Positions 1 through 9,935 are shown, numbered from the stretch's first letter. The stretch: 64,000 nucleotides of DNA from Hansschlegelia beijingensis (GCF_014196425.1 NZ_JACIDR010000004.1:62001-126000), one strand, 5' to 3'. Notes: a model not told the origin generated them from the letters alone. A program made the numbers and translations.

Positions 1-776
1 CGCGCGTGAAACGCGCGGCCGAGCGGCACCGCGACGTCGTCCACGCCATGCCAGCTCATCTCCACCACGGTCGCCTCCTCGCCCGCCGCCGCGAGCGCGG
101 TCGCAAGCCCCGCGGCGGTCGCGCTGGCGTGGAAGACGACATCGGCGTCGCGGGGCGCGTCGCCCGGCTCGGCGAATCCGGCGCCAAGGCTCTCCGCCAG
201 AGCCCGCCGCCGCTCATCGACGTCGACCACCGTGACCTCGACGCCCGGCAGCCGGCTGAGCAGCGCCGCCGTCAGAAGCCCGACGGGGCCGCCGCCGACC
301 ACCACGGCGCGGTCGCAGGGGCCCGCGCCGGAATCCCAGACCGCGTTCAGGGCGGTCTCCATGTTGGCGGCGAGGACCGCGCGGCGAGGGGGCAGTCCAG
401 CCGGCAGAGGGTGGAGGGTCGACGCGGGCGCGGAGAACGCGTCCTGGTGCGGGTTCAGGCAGAACACCATCCGGCCGGTCAGGTCCGGCGGGCCCGCCTC
501 GACCCGCCCGACGGCCGCGTAGCCGTATTTGACCGGGCCGGGAAACTCGCCTTCCTGACGGGGCGCGCGCATCCTCCGCCATTCGCTTTCCGGCACCCGG
601 CCGCCGCAGACCAGTCGCTCGGTGCCCCGACTCACGCCGGAGAAAAGCGTGCGGACGAGGGGCTCGCGCGGGTCCGGGCGGGCCAGCAGCTCCTCCCGAA
701 GCTCGACGCCGCCACGGCCGTCATACCAGAGGGCTCTGGCACTTAGTGTCTCTGGGCCGTTGTCGGTGACTGTCAT
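1..776 (-). CDS. MDR-superfamily (zinc-alcohol-dehydrogenase-like) oxidoreductase, C-terminus outside window
   Basis: The frame is open from an ATG at 776 to the window edge, giving about 258 residues of a protein that continues to the left. The N-terminal half resembles the GroES-like part of medium-chain dehydrogenases (SGVSRGTER, KYGYAAVGRVE). It is followed by a Rossmann nucleotide-binding segment (VVVGGGPVGLLTAALL) and an acidic strand end (TVVDVDERR). The classical catalytic-zinc cysteines are not visible in this part, so it may be one of the zinc-free or atypical MDR proteins. An AGGCGG element directly precedes the ATG. It diverges from opgH with about 110 bases between them. The substrate cannot be inferred. 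Confidence 0.8.
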   Translation of the reverse strand, partial: MTVTDNGPETLSARALWYDGRGGVELREELLARPDPREPLVRTLFSGVSRGTERLVCGGRVPESEWRRMRAPRQEGEFPGPVKYGYAAVGRVEAGPPDLTGRMVFCLNPHQDAFSAPASTLHPLPAGLPPRRAVLAANMETALNAVWDSGAGPCDRAVVVGGGPVGLLTAALLSRLPGVEVTVVDVDERRRALAESLGAGFAEPGDAPRDADVVFHASATAAGLATALAAAGEEATVVEMSWHGVDDVAVPLGRAFHA

Positions 777-886
777 CCGCCTAAATTCGGAGCAGGTCGT
801 GCCGGTTTGACGACCGCGGAAGTGATATAGCGGCGCCCCCCGGAGCCGCCAGACCGTCCCTCGTCCGGCCCACCCGAAAGCGTAAG

Positions 887-2812
887 ATGCGTTCAGACAC
901 CGACCTGCTTCAGGCCGCCACTCCCAGCCTCCTCACCGCGAGCGGCCGCCGCGCCGGCACGACTCCGACCGGCTCGCAGTCGATCCTGGCGCTCAGGCTC
1001 AGGCGCGTCGCGATGGGCGCTCTGACGCTCTCGACCTACGCGGCGCTTTCCTACTCCTTCGCCCAGGTCATCGGCGGCGACGGATGGTCGGCGCCGGAGC
1101 TCGCGATGTTCGTCTGCTTCCTGGTGTCGTCGCCCTGGATCGTTCTCGGCTTCTGGAACGCGACGATCGGTTTCGCGCTGCTGCGGTTCGCCAAGGATCC
1201 CGTCGCGTCGGTGGCGCCCTGCGTCCTGACGACGCGTGTGGACGCGCCCGTGGAGGGTCGCCACGCCATCGTCATGTGCATCCGCCACGAGGATTCGGCG
1301 CGCGTCGTGCGCCGCCTCGACGCCATCATGGCGAGCCTCGATGCGACGCCGTTCGGCGACCGCTTCGACCTGTTCGTCCTCAGCGACAGCCAGAAGCCCG
1401 AACTGATCGAAGACGAAGAGGCGGCGATCAGCGCCTGGAGAGCCGGGCTCGAGGACCCGAGCCGCGTCATCTATCGCCGGCGCGACACCAATGAGGGCTT
1501 CAAGGCCGGAAACATACGGGAGTTTCTGGATCGCTGGGCGGACCGTTACGAGGTCATGATCACGCTCGACGCCGACAGCGTCATGTCCGGCGCGACGATC
1601 CTCCGGCTCGTCCGGATCATGCAGGCGAACCCCAAGCTCGGCATCCTTCAGACGCTGGTGGTCGGCCTGCCGGCGCGCACGGTGTTCGGCCGCGCGTTCC
1701 AGTTCGGCATGCGGGCCAGCATGCGCTCCTATTCGATGGGCGCTGCATGGTGGAGCGGCGACTGCGGTCCCTATTGGGGCCACAACGCCGCCATCCGGGC
1801 CAAGGCGTTCCGCGATCACGCGCGCCTGCCGCAGGTGCCGGGCGCGGCGCCGCTGGGAGGGGACGTGCTCAGCCATGACCTCTACGAGGCCGTGCTGATG
1901 CGCAAGGCCGGCTACGAGGTGCGGGTGCTGCCGGAGGAGAGCGGCTCCTGGGAGGACAATCCCGCGACGTTGACCGAGTTCATCCGGCGCAACCTGCGCT
2001 GGTGCCAGGGCAACATGCAGTATCTCAGGCTGATCGGCAGCCCGGGCCTTCCTTTCGTCGGGCGCGTGAACCTGCTGATCGCGATCCTGATGTATCTCGG
2101 GGCGCCGGCCTGGATGGGCTTCATGATCGCCGGCGCGGCGCAGGCCTGGGGCGCGCCGACCCTGATCCCCGTGAGCGGCGGCGGCGAGTTCTCGCTGACG
2201 CTCGGCACGGTGCTGCTCGCCGTGATGATGCTGGTGCTCTTCGCCCCGAAGATCATGGGCTATCTGGACGTCGCGCTGCGGCCCGCCGAGAGCCGCCGCT
2301 ACGGCGGCGTGCCGGTGTTCCTCGGGAGCGTGGCCGCGGAGGTCTCGTTCGGACTGCTGTTCGCGCCGATCGTGAGCTTCACGGTGACGGCCTTCCTGTT
2401 CCGGCTGTTCGTCCTGCGCCGGGGCGTCGGCTGGGCGGCGCAGAACCGCGCGGGCGACCGCGTGGGCTGGCGCGAGAGCGCCGCGCTGCTCTGGCCCGCC
2501 ACCGCCTTCGGGTGCGCGCTCGCGCTGTCTTTCGCCCTGTCGGCGCCCGCCGTGCTGTTCTGGGCGGCGCCGGTGGTGGCGAGCTTCCTGCTTGCGGTTC
2601 CGTTCGCGGTCCTGACGTCGCGCGAGAGCAGCCGTCTGCGGATCGGCGCCATCCCGGAGGAGGCCAACCCGCCGGCCGAGGTGCGGGCCGTCAGCGAGGG
2701 GCTGGCGCTGGCCCGCAAGCCGCCGCGCTGGGCCCAGCCCCTGTCGCCGTTCCGGTTCGATGGATCGGAGAAGCCCGGCGCGGGCTACTCGGCGGCGGCC
2801 CCGGCGGAATAG
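887..2812 (+). CDS. mdoH: Glucans biosynthesis glucosyltransferase H (OpgH/MdoH)
   Basis: The 641-residue inner-membrane family 2 glycosyltransferase polymerises UDP-glucose into the beta-glucan backbone of osmoregulated periplasmic glucans. Hydrophobic segments near residues 40-100 precede a cytoplasmic catalytic domain. That domain carries a first acidic motif (VLSDS), the DAD of ITLDADS and the terminal RNLRW motif, and further membrane helices follow. The length fits the shorter alphaproteobacterial OpgH forms. No opgG partner lies next to it. Its 3' end overlaps the convergent yciB gene by 28 bases. Confidence 0.93.
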   Translation: MRSDTDLLQAATPSLLTASGRRAGTTPTGSQSILALRLRRVAMGALTLSTYAALSYSFAQVIGGDGWSAPELAMFVCFLVSSPWIVLGFWNATIGFALLRFAKDPVASVAPCVLTTRVDAPVEGRHAIVMCIRHEDSARVVRRLDAIMASLDATPFGDRFDLFVLSDSQKPELIEDEEAAISAWRAGLEDPSRVIYRRRDTNEGFKAGNIREFLDRWADRYEVMITLDADSVMSGATILRLVRIMQANPKLGILQTLVVGLPARTVFGRAFQFGMRASMRSYSMGAAWWSGDCGPYWGHNAAIRAKAFRDHARLPQVPGAAPLGGDVLSHDLYEAVLMRKAGYEVRVLPEESGSWEDNPATLTEFIRRNLRWCQGNMQYLRLIGSPGLPFVGRVNLLIAILMYLGAPAWMGFMIAGAAQAWGAPTLIPVSGGGEFSLTLGTVLLAVMMLVLFAPKIMGYLDVALRPAESRRYGGVPVFLGSVAAEVSFGLLFAPIVSFTVTAFLFRLFVLRRGVGWAAQNRAGDRVGWRESAALLWPATAFGCALALSFALSAPAVLFWAAPVVASFLLAVPFAVLTSRESSRLRIGAIPEEANPPAEVRAVSEGLALARKPPRWAQPLSPFRFDGSEKPGAGYSAAAPAE

Positions 2813-3363
2813 CGCTGCAGCAGCGGCGCCTGCGCCATCGCGAAGATCATGGTCAGGGGCATGATGCCCCAGACCTTGAAGGCGACCCAGAAATCCGTGG
2901 TCTGGGTCCGCCAGACCACCTCGTTGACCACGGCCAGGAACACGAAGAACCACGCCCAGCGCAGCGACAGCTTCATCCAGCCCTCATGGGTCAGGTTGAA
3001 CGCCTGGTCGAACACGACCTCGAGCAGCGGCTTGCCGAAGCCGATCCCGCCGAACAGCGCGCCTGCGAACAGCAGGTTCACGATGGTGGGCTTGAGCTTG
3101 ATGAACAGCTCGTCCTGCAGCGCCAGCGTCAGCCCGCCGAACACCACCACCACCACGCCCGACACGAGCGGCATGATCGGCAACCGGCGCGTCAGAAACC
3201 AGGACGCCGCCAGCGAGATCACCGTAGCCCCCATGAACAGCGCGGTGGCGGTGAACAGGTTGCTTCGCGCGTTGGCGATGAAGAAGACCACGAGGGGCCC
3301 GAGCTCCATCGCAAGCTTTGTCACCGGATGGACGGAGTGGGGCGCGCGCTGGGCGGAATTCAT
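2785..3363 (-). CDS. yciB: Inner membrane-spanning protein YciB (septation protein A family)
   Basis: The 192-residue integral membrane protein has about five hydrophobic segments and the family hallmarks [13 protein letters not shown] near the start and [14 protein letters not shown] near the end. YciB proteins (older names IspA/IspZ) are linked to envelope and septum synthesis, but their biochemical role is not settled. The length is normal for the family. It runs convergently to opgH with a short 3' overlap and lies just downstream of tyrA on the same strand, a 31-base gap that would allow co-transcription. Confidence 0.92.
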   Translation of the reverse strand: MNSAQRAPHSVHPVTKLAMELGPLVVFFIANARSNLFTATALFMGATVISLAASWFLTRRLPIMPLVSGVVVVVFGGLTLALQDELFIKLKPTIVNLLFAGALFGGIGFGKPLLEVVFDQAFNLTHEGWMKLSLRWAWFFVFLAVVNEVVWRTQTTDFWVAFKVWGIMPLTMIFAMAQAPLLQRYSAGAAAE

Positions 3364-3394
3364 GAACTTCCTCTGACTCTACGCAGGCGCGCGA

Positions 3395-4354
3395 TCAAGG
3401 CCCAGGAGGTGAAATCGCGCCATGGTCGCCGGCCGACGGGGCGTTTCTGCGACCGAAATCTGGCGCGGCGGTATCCTGGCCCTGCTCAATGATGCTGCGC
3501 CGGATCTCTCGCGTCCGCGTGAACAGCTCGAACAGCTTGTCGCCCTCGCCCCAGCGGATCGCCCGCTGGAGCGCCGTCAGGTCCTCGACGAAGCGGCCGA
3601 GCATCTGCAGGACCGCATCCCGATTGTTGAGGAAAACGTCGCGCCACATCGTCGGATCGGAAGCCGCAATCCGGGTGAAGTCCCGGAAGCCGGACGCTGA
3701 GTATTTGATCACCTCGGATTGGGTGACCTCCTCGAGGTCAGCGGCCGTCCCGACGATGTTGTAGGCGATCAGATGAGGCACGTGGCTGACGATCGCGAAG
3801 ACGAGGTCGTGATGCTCGACCGTCATCGTGTCGACGCGCGCCCCGGCGCCCTCCCAGAACGCCCGGAGCGCTGCGACGGCGGCGGGGTCGGCCGACTCAA
3901 GCGGCGTCAGGATCGCCCAGCGTCCGTCAAACAGCTCCGCAAAGCCGGCGTCCGGCCCCGAATCCTCGGTTCCGGCGATCGGGTGAGCCGGGACGAAGTG
4001 GGCGTGCGCGGGCACATGCGGGGCCATGTCGCGGACCACGGCGCCCTTCACGGAGCCCACATCGGACAGGATCGCGCCCGGCTTCAGGCGGGGCCCGATC
4101 TCGGCCGCGACGGGGCCGCAGACGCCGACAGGCGTGCAGACGATGACGAGATCCGCCTCCGCGGCGGCCTCTCCTGAGCGCTCGAAGACTTCGTCCGCCA
4201 AGCCAAGCGCCGCGACCCGCTCGCGCACGGAGGCGTCCTGGTCGGCGGCCGCGATCGTTCGCGCCAGGCCAGCCTTGCGGGCGGCCCGCGCGATCGAGGA
4301 GCCGATGAGCCCGACGCCGATGATCGCCACGCGGTCGAACAGAGGCTCAGCCAA
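3395..4354 (-). CDS. tyrA: Prephenate/arogenate dehydrogenase
   Basis: This NAD(P)-dependent oxidative decarboxylase of tyrosine synthesis converts prephenate to 4-hydroxyphenylpyruvate, or arogenate to tyrosine. A Rossmann motif (GVGLIG, residues 13-18) opens the protein, and the active-site segment [10 protein letters not shown] has its His at about 124. The 319-residue length suits a single-function enzyme without an ACT domain. The best start is TTG at 4354, because the next residues (AEPLFDRVA) match the usual N-terminus of the family. This start overlaps the end of hisC by 8 bases, which suggests translational coupling. Confidence 0.93.
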   Translation of the reverse strand: MAEPLFDRVAIIGVGLIGSSIARAARKAGLARTIAAADQDASVRERVAALGLADEVFERSGEAAAEADLVIVCTPVGVCGPVAAEIGPRLKPGAILSDVGSVKGAVVRDMAPHVPAHAHFVPAHPIAGTEDSGPDAGFAELFDGRWAILTPLESADPAAVAALRAFWEGAGARVDTMTVEHHDLVFAIVSHVPHLIAYNIVGTAADLEEVTQSEVIKYSASGFRDFTRIAASDPTMWRDVFLNNRDAVLQMLGRFVEDLTALQRAIRWGEGDKLFELFTRTREIRRSIIEQGQDTAAPDFGRRNAPSAGDHGAISPPGP

Positions 4355-5480
4355 GCTGGCGATCCTTCGCGAACTCGCCGAGAGCCGCCAGAACCGCGCG
4401 GTTGGCGTCCTCGGACCCGATGCTCAGGCGAAGCGCATTCGGCAGGCCATAGGCCCCGACCGCGCGCAGGATCAGGCCGCGTTGCGTCAGGAAAGCGTCC
4501 GCGTCCGCGGCGCGGCGCCCCGGCTCGTCCGGAAAATGGATCAGCAGGAAGTTCGCGACGCTCGGCGTGACCGTGAGCCCGAGCGCCTGGATGCCTTCGG
4601 TCAGCTCCGCCAGCCAGCGCGCGTTGTGCGCCACCGCTCGGTCGATGTGCGCGCGATCCGCGATCGCAGCCGCCCCGGCCGCGATCGCCGGACCGGAGAC
4701 ATTGAACGGGCCGCGGATGCGGTTCAGCGCGTCGACGACCCCGGCAGGTCCGTAGAGCCAGCCGATCCTGAGACTCGCAAGGCCGAAGACCTTCGAGAAG
4801 GTGCGGGTCATCACGACGTTCTCGCAGGAGCTGACGAGCTCGATCCCAGCCGCGTAATCGTTCGCCCGCACATACTCCGCATAGGCTGCGTCGAGCACCA
4901 GCAGCGCGTCGCGCGGCAGTCCCGCCTGCAGCCGCTTCACCTCGTCGAAAGGCAGGTAGGTGCCGGTCGGATTGTTGGGATTGGCGAGGTAGACGATGCG
5001 CGTGCGGTCGGTGACGCGGGCCAGGATCGCGTCAACGTCCGCGGTCAGGTTCGTTTCCGGCGCGACGACCGGCGTTCCCCCAGCCGCAAGGATCGCGATC
5101 CGGTAGACCAGGAAGCCATGCTCGGTGAACAGCCCCTCGTCCCCCGGGCCGACATAGGCGTGCGCCAGCAGCGACAGCAGTTCGTCGGAACCGGCGCCGC
5201 AGACGATCCGCGCCGGATCGAGCCCGTGCGCGCGGGCGATCGCCTCCCGCAGCGCGCGGGCGCCGCCGTCGGGATAGATCTCGAGATCCGCCGCCGCCGC
5301 CCGGAACGCCTCGACGGCCTTGGGGCTCGGGCCGAACGGGGTCTCGTTCGACGACAGCTTGCGCAGAGGCACGCCGGCCGGCGCCTTGCTCTTGCCGGGC
5401 ACGTAGATGTCGATCGCGAGCGCGCCTGGCCGGGGAGCGGGCGCATCGGGCCGCGGCGCCGGGCTGAGGGTCGCGCTCAT
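4347..5480 (-). CDS. hisC: Histidinol-phosphate aminotransferase
   Basis: The 377-residue PLP enzyme is of aminotransferase fold type I. The motif NPNNPTGT (167-174), an Asp at about 197 and the Schiff-base lysine in [10 protein letters not shown] (Lys230) are all present. HisC acts in histidine synthesis. Located between chorismate mutase and prephenate dehydrogenase, it may also transaminate aromatic keto acids, as such broad-specificity paralogues do. The start at 5480 is chosen because it gives an ATGA overlap with the chorismate mutase stop. An upstream in-frame extension has no family similarity. Confidence 0.93.
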   Translation of the reverse strand: MSATLSPAPRPDAPAPRPGALAIDIYVPGKSKAPAGVPLRKLSSNETPFGPSPKAVEAFRAAAADLEIYPDGGARALREAIARAHGLDPARIVCGAGSDELLSLLAHAYVGPGDEGLFTEHGFLVYRIAILAAGGTPVVAPETNLTADVDAILARVTDRTRIVYLANPNNPTGTYLPFDEVKRLQAGLPRDALLVLDAAYAEYVRANDYAAGIELVSSCENVVMTRTFSKVFGLASLRIGWLYGPAGVVDALNRIRGPFNVSGPAIAAGAAAIADRAHIDRAVAHNARWLAELTEGIQALGLTVTPSVANFLLIHFPDEPGRRAADADAFLTQRGLILRAVGAYGLPNALRLSIGSEDANRAVLAALGEFAKDRQLG

Positions 5481-6241
5481 GGGGCGAACGGAGCGGCGTA
5501 GCCGCCCACCGGCCGCGCATCCGGGGCAGGCGGCGCGTCGCCCCGGACGGCGACGAGCCGGTTGCGTTGCCCGTTGCGTGTGACCGTGGCGATGGTCTCG
5601 GCCTCGTTTCCGAGTTCTTCCCCGCCGTCGTCTGTCGTGGACCAGACGGTCACCTCCGCAGCGGCGGCGGGGCCGAGCGGGCGGGCGATCACGAAGGCGT
5701 CGAGCGGCGCGGGCCGCTGCGGCCCCGGGAAGAACGGCAGACGGGCCATCACATGGGGACCGTCGCCCCCAAGGCCTTCCCACCAGGCGGCCGCGGGCGC
5801 GGGATCGATCCGCACAAGCCCCAGATCGCCAGTGGAGCCGCGAACGGCCTCCACCACTCGGGCGGCGGTGCCATGACCCTCCAGAGGCACGTCGAAGCCG
5901 ACGTGGAAACGCGCGAGATCGTGCATCTCGAGCGCCCGCGCGCCCTGTTCGACATGCAATGTGAAGGGCGCCTGCACATGCGTGAAGGTCGCGATGATGG
6001 TGCGCCAGAGATGTTCGGCGGTGGCCAGCGGAAGCCGGCCCTGATGGCGCGCCGCAAGGCGACGCATCATGTCGGCCTCGCGCGCCGGGCGAAACGCCGA
6101 GCCGGTCTCGGAGGTGCGCTTGATCTCGACCAGACGATCGATCACCGCGCCGCGCTCCATCAGGAGCAGGTGCATGGCTTCGTCGATCCGGTCGATTTCA
6201 CGCCGGATATCGGCGAGCGGATCTGAGAACGCGTCGTTCAT
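5477..6241 (-). CDS. Chorismate mutase (AroQ-type N-terminal domain)
   Basis: The 254-residue protein starts with an AroQ-like helical domain (residues about 8-95) holding [20 protein letters not shown] and a second helix with [10 protein letters not shown], as in enzymes that convert chorismate to prephenate. The rest (about 95-254) is less conserved and resembles the C-terminal half seen in Hyphomicrobiales homologues; I cannot assign its function. The ATG at 6241 is preferred over an in-frame extension through a hairpin. It is the first gene of a coupled chorismate mutase-hisC-tyrA operon. Confidence 0.87.
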   Translation of the reverse strand: MNDAFSDPLADIRREIDRIDEAMHLLLMERGAVIDRLVEIKRTSETGSAFRPAREADMMRRLAARHQGRLPLATAEHLWRTIIATFTHVQAPFTLHVEQGARALEMHDLARFHVGFDVPLEGHGTAARVVEAVRGSTGDLGLVRIDPAPAAAWWEGLGGDGPHVMARLPFFPGPQRPAPLDAFVIARPLGPAAAAEVTVWSTTDDGGEELGNEAETIATVTRNGQRNRLVAVRGDAPPAPDARPVGGYAAPFAP

Positions 6242-6277
6242 GAGATGTCGGCCGCTGGTGCAGCCGGACGGTGATGG

Positions 6278-6319
6278 CCGCCCGGCTTCGGGGGGCACTT
6301 CATAAACGAAGCCGGGCGG
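6278..6319 (-). terminator. Perfect 13-bp inverted repeat, terminator or leader hairpin
   Basis: The arms CCGCCCGGCTTCG (6278-6290) and CGAAGCCGGGCGG (6307-6319) are exact reverse complements around a 16-base loop. On the minus strand the hairpin lies just after the UPF0114 gene and about 37 bases before the chorismate mutase start. No T-tract follows on either strand. It could end the upstream transcript or act in the leader of the aromatic operon. Confidence 0.55.
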
Positions 6320-6343
6320 TGAGGCCAACAGCGGCGGCCGCGC

Positions 6344-6937
6344 TTAGCGCGGCTTGCCGCCGTGATCGGGGGCGTGGGCGTCGGCGGTGGGCTCGCCCTT
6401 GTCGCCCTTGCCGTGCAGCGCGCTTATCCGCGCCTCGATCAGGTGAGCGTGGTCGCTCAGCCAGTCGGAAAGCGCGAGGAAGACGCCGGAGCCGACGAAG
6501 ACCACATGGATGCCGGCCATCCACCACAGATCCCGGTCCGTCGCCGAATTGAGGTCCATGAACGCCTTGAGCAGCTGAATGGCCGAAATCGCGACGATGG
6601 AGGCGATCAGCTTCAGCTTGAGGCCGGAGAAATCGATCTTGCCCATCCACTCCGGCCGCTCGGAATGGTCGTGAAGGTCCATCCGGGACACGAAGTTCTC
6701 ATAGCCGGAGAAGATCACCAGCAGCACGAGATTGGCGGTCAGCGAGAGATCGATCAGCGACAGGACGCCGAGGATGACCTCGCTCTCCGTCGCGGAGAAC
6801 ACGCCTTCCGCGAAATGCAGCAGCTCCTGCGCGAACTTGATGAGCAGGATGACCAGGCCGCCCACCAGTCCGATGTAGAACGGCGCCATCAGCCACCGGC
6901 TGGCGAAAAGGCCCCGTTCGATAAGTCTTTCGATCAT
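6344..6937 (-). CDS. UPF0114/YqhA family membrane protein (TIGR00645)
   Basis: The 197-residue protein begins MIERLIERGLFASRW and has about four membrane helices. The family signature DLSLTANLVLLVIFSGYENF lies in the middle, and a charged His-rich tail is at the end. The function of the family is unknown. The ATG at 6937 is chosen because GAGGGA lies just upstream; the longer in-frame form adds 18 unconserved residues. It is followed on the minus strand by the hairpin at 6278-6319. Confidence 0.85.
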   Translation of the reverse strand: MIERLIERGLFASRWLMAPFYIGLVGGLVILLIKFAQELLHFAEGVFSATESEVILGVLSLIDLSLTANLVLLVIFSGYENFVSRMDLHDHSERPEWMGKIDFSGLKLKLIASIVAISAIQLLKAFMDLNSATDRDLWWMAGIHVVFVGSGVFLALSDWLSDHAHLIEARISALHGKGDKGEPTADAHAPDHGGKPR

Positions 6938-7028
6938 CGTGCTTCCCTCGCTAGAGGCGCGCGGCATCGCATTTCCCTGGCGCGCGGGCAAGCCGCCCGG
7001 CCGTTCACATCAGAGAGCAGGCCGAGGC

Positions 7029-7337
7029 TCAGGGCGCCACGCCGACGAGCCGCCTCCGCCTGCGGCCGAGGAGCATCAGAAGGATGCCCAGAACGCCCAG
7101 CACGATGAAGGTCGGCTGTGCGGCCACGGCGTCGAGGATCCCGCTTGCGTGCAGCGTCTCGTCGAAGAACTTCCGGGTCTTCTCGATCCCGGGCGGGAAC
7201 GCGGCGCTCCAGGTCGCCTGCAGCGGCGTGAAGCTGATCGCGCCGGCCGCGATCGAACGGGCGCCGTCGATCACCAGCGCGACGAAGGCGCCCGCGAGGA
7301 TGAGGAAGCCGAGCAGACGGAGAAGGAAGCGGATCAT
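7029..7337 (-). CDS. Small membrane protein of unknown function
   Basis: The 102-residue protein has a hydrophobic helix near residues 3-25, a polar stretch containing FPPGIEKTRKFFDETLH and a second hydrophobic helix near the C-terminus followed by RRRRR. The topology implies two membrane passes with both ends cytoplasmic. The start at 7337 is preferred because the upstream in-frame extension is a low-complexity arginine stretch. Similar proteins occur in many Rhizobiales genomes without a known role. Confidence 0.7.
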   Translation of the reverse strand: MIRFLLRLLGFLILAGAFVALVIDGARSIAAGAISFTPLQATWSAAFPPGIEKTRKFFDETLHASGILDAVAAQPTFIVLGVLGILLMLLGRRRRRLVGVAP

Positions 7338-7495
7338 GAACGGCCTTCCGTGGTTGAGGCTGCGCCGGCGTCGCCGCCGACCCGGACGAAGATGGATTTT
7401 TAGCGCGCCGCCGGCAATGCGGACCTGGGCGGAGCGCGCCGCCATGCCTCGCGCCGCTTGTCAGGCGGACGCCGCCTTGCTAACTCCCGCCCCAC

Positions 7496-7585
7496 GGAGG
7501 GGTGGCCGAGTGGTTGAAGGCGCACGCCTGGAAAGTGTGTATACGGGCAACCGTATCGGGGGTTCGAATCCCCCTCCCTCCGCCA
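7496..7585 (+). tRNA. tRNA-Ser (anticodon GGA)
   Basis: The acceptor stem GGAGGGG (7496-7502) pairs with TCCCTCC (7575-7581), with one G-T pair. The discriminator G and an encoded CCA end at 7585. The anticodon loop CTGGAAA carries GGA. A long variable arm (GTGTATACGGGCAACCGTATC) marks a class II serine tRNA. The T arm is GGGGGTTCGAATCCCCC. Confidence 0.97.
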
Positions 7586-8323
7586 GCCTGCGATCGCCGA
7601 CGTTTCTCTCCGCATCCGGCGCGCGACAGAGACCCGAAGAGACGTCGCGCTGCGGCGCAGGCGCTGTGTCCGCTGCTGATTGAGCTTCCGCCGGCTTCGC
7701 AGGACGAAGGTCGCGAAGATTGTCGGCTCCTCGGCCCTCTCGAAAGCTCAGGCTGTCCGGCGTCTGGGCGATCAGCAGCGCGTTCCTGAAAGCTTCATGA
7801 GCGTGAGGACGCCTGCTCGGTCGCCGAGCTGGGCGTCATGGAAGGTGGCGGAGGCGCTCCAAGGCCGTCCGACGGCGCCTGGCGCTCGGCTATCGGCCGC
7901 CCGCGCACCCAAGGTCGCGCTGGGACCGACTGCGAAGCCGGACCCGTTCCGCCGGCCACAGTAACCCTCGGGTCACCGACGCTCATGAAGCGCCATTACG
8001 GCCGGGCCACTCGGTGGCACCCGGCCGCGGGCACGCCGGCGCTCCGTCACGCCGAGCTGGCTCCCGACGCGATCTAAGCAGTCGTGTCAACGGCGGGCTG
8101 ATCAGTTGCGCTGCCGCCGCGTCTCCCGGTGCGGATCGACGCCCCGCCCGCACAAAACTGAACGACGGAAGTGCAGCTATGTCGATTCAAGAAAAAATTC
8201 CGAGCGCCTAAGTTCCCCTCGGACCGCAAAGCCACTTTGACAGGCGCGTTGGCGCCTTTCGATTGAGGCGTGCTGGTCGCCGCGAGCTCTTCTTGAACGC
8301 CAGCATCTGACTGGAAGACGATC
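7586..8323. other. Gene-poor 738-base stretch next to tRNA-Ser
   Basis: No reading frame here shows a recognisable family, a convincing ribosome-binding site and a sensible start. Short open frames on both strands have the arginine- and serine-rich composition of shadow frames. The end of the stretch (about 8140-8220) is visibly richer in A and T than the surroundings. I searched by eye for a copy of the tRNA 3' end and did not find one. The region could be decayed coding sequence or an old integration scar. Confidence 0.5.
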
Positions 8324-9172
8324 ATGATCGGGACCTTGGAGGATTTCACCCAGCAACTGATGTGGGTGAACGGCGTCAGGATCAACGCGGTCACGGGAGG
8401 CTCAGGCCAGCCGATCCTTCTGCTGCACGGCTGGCCGGAAACATGGTGGGAATGGCACGACGTGATGCCGCTGCTGGCCAGGCATTTCAGCGTGGTGGCC
8501 ATCGATCTGCGCGGCGCGGGCTTTTCCGACTGTCCGCTCGACGGCTACGAGAAGGCCGTGATGGCGCGCGACGCGCATGAAGTCATGGTCGCCCTCGGGC
8601 ATGAACGTTACGCGGTGTGCGGACATGACATCGGTGGAATGGTGGCGTTGCCGCAGGCCGCCATCTATCGGGAGGCCGTCACGCATCTGGCCGTCCTGGA
8701 CGTGCCGCTTCCCGGCTGGACCGGTTGGGAGGCGACCATCGCCAAGCTCTGGCACTTCAGCTTCCACATGAATCGGGATCTACCCGAGCGCCTGATCCAC
8801 GGCCGTGAATATGACTATGTCTCGACCTTCATGGCCGAGCGGTTCTACGATCACAACACCTTCGATCAGGCCGACATAGACATCTACGCCAAGGCGATGG
8901 CTCTTCCTGGCCGCACGCGTGGCGGGATGGAATGGTATCGCACCCTCGCCGCCGATCACGCAGCTGCGCTCGAGTACAAGAAGCAGCCGCTCGAGATCCC
9001 GGTGCTCGCTCTGGGCGGGGAACAACGTTTTGGCGCGCACATGGCGCCCATGCTCAAAGAGTTCGCCAGCAACGTTACTGGCGGCTCGATCCCGCGATGC
9101 GGCCACTATGTGGCGGACGAACGGCCGGATGAAGTCGCGGCCGCTCTGATCGATCTTCTCAAAGCCGATTGA
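8324..9172 (+). CDS. Alpha/beta hydrolase, epoxide hydrolase/dehalogenase type
   Basis: The 282-residue alpha/beta hydrolase has the oxyanion motif HGWPE (about 34-38) and the nucleophile elbow GHDIGG, where the nucleophile is Asp instead of Ser. This points to epoxide hydrolases or haloacid/haloalkane dehalogenases, not esterases. RGAGFSD and the late CGHYVADERPDEV with the catalytic His fit the same group. The substrate is unknown. A GGAAGACG element precedes the ATG. Base composition looks lower in GC than the housekeeping genes nearby, and the gene follows the gene-poor stretch beside tRNA-Ser, so transfer is possible. Confidence 0.88.
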   Translation: MIGTLEDFTQQLMWVNGVRINAVTGGSGQPILLLHGWPETWWEWHDVMPLLARHFSVVAIDLRGAGFSDCPLDGYEKAVMARDAHEVMVALGHERYAVCGHDIGGMVALPQAAIYREAVTHLAVLDVPLPGWTGWEATIAKLWHFSFHMNRDLPERLIHGREYDYVSTFMAERFYDHNTFDQADIDIYAKAMALPGRTRGGMEWYRTLAADHAAALEYKKQPLEIPVLALGGEQRFGAHMAPMLKEFASNVTGGSIPRCGHYVADERPDEVAAALIDLLKAD

Positions 9173-9272
9173 AGACTCTGCGCTGGCGTGGCCGGCCCGA
9201 CTAATCGCGATGCTGCGGGCGAACTACGCCGCAGCGACTGCAACGGATCGAGCAGACAAGAAGGAGCCTGTC

Positions 9273-9803
9273 ATGACCGCACCCATCGTTCGCGGCGTCA
9301 ATCATATCGGCATCACGGTGCCTGACGTCGAAGCAGCGAAATCGTTTCTGGTGGAAGCTTTCGACGCCCAGGTGATCTACCAGTCCTTCGGACCGCATGA
9401 TCCGCCGCGGCAGGGTCCCGAATTCGAGCGGGCCGTCAACGCTTTCCCCGGAACAGTCGTGCGCGCGCAGGCGATGGTCAAGATCGGGACGGGGCCTGAC
9501 ATCGAGCTGTTCGAAATGCACGGCCCCGAGCAAGCACAGCCGATCCGCGCCAGCGATTTCGGCATCACGCACTTCGCTCTTTACACGGACGACATCGACG
9601 CATCCGTCGAGCGCTTCGAGAAGGCGGGAGGCACGCCCCTCACCGCGCCGCGCTCTATTCCCTACGAAACCGAGAAGGGCCCTGGAAACAAGGTCTGCTA
9701 CTGCCGGATGCCTTGGGGCACGACCGTTGAATTCATCACCACGCCTGCCCGCATGGACTACCGTGACCAGACGGATCTGCGCCGGTGGCAGGACGAAGAC
9801 TGA
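9273..9803 (+). CDS. VOC (glyoxalase/bleomycin-resistance fold) family protein
   Basis: The 176-residue protein has the VOC repeat pattern. The first beta-alpha-beta unit contains GVNHIGITVPDVEAAKSFL, and the second contains GITHFALYTDDIDASVERFE with a late EFITTP. The metal-ligand His and Glu positions are present (NHIG, ELFEMHG, HFAL, VEFI), so it may be a lyase, isomerase or dioxygenase relative. The ATG at 9273 follows AAGAAGGAG. It lies 100 bases after the hydrolase and could share its transcript, which suggests a small catabolic pair. Confidence 0.85.
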   Translation: MTAPIVRGVNHIGITVPDVEAAKSFLVEAFDAQVIYQSFGPHDPPRQGPEFERAVNAFPGTVVRAQAMVKIGTGPDIELFEMHGPEQAQPIRASDFGITHFALYTDDIDASVERFEKAGGTPLTAPRSIPYETEKGPGNKVCYCRMPWGTTVEFITTPARMDYRDQTDLRRWQDED

Positions 9804-9935
9804 GCCGAGCGCCAAAAGATCCGCATCAGTTCAATCGTAGCGATCGTCTGTGAGGGCGGCCGCCACTCGCTGGAGGAGCTCACCGAGGTGAAATGGGTGA
9901 CGCTGCAGATGGGCAAGCGCCAGTTCCCGTTCTGA
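9804..9935 (+). pseudogene. Start-less 43-codon frame in phase with the VOC gene, possible remnant
   Basis: Immediately after the VOC stop the same frame stays open for 43 codons. It encodes a composed-looking tail (EGGRHSLEELTEVKW, then VTLQMGKRQFPF) that ends in TGA at 9933-9935. There is no ATG, GTG or TTG start with a ribosome-binding site. It could be the 3' end of a lost gene joined to this locus. The family is not recognised. Confidence 0.3.

Noticed and set aside
893-2953. 686-codon open frame on the minus strand
   Set aside because: It is the antisense shadow of opgH. The translation is rich in Arg, His and Gly with no conserved motif, while the plus strand has all GT2 motifs.
7502-7964. 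Overlapping short plus-strand frames across and after tRNA-Ser
   Set aside because: One begins inside the tRNA; the others lack starts and have shadow-like composition. An integrase was looked for and not found.
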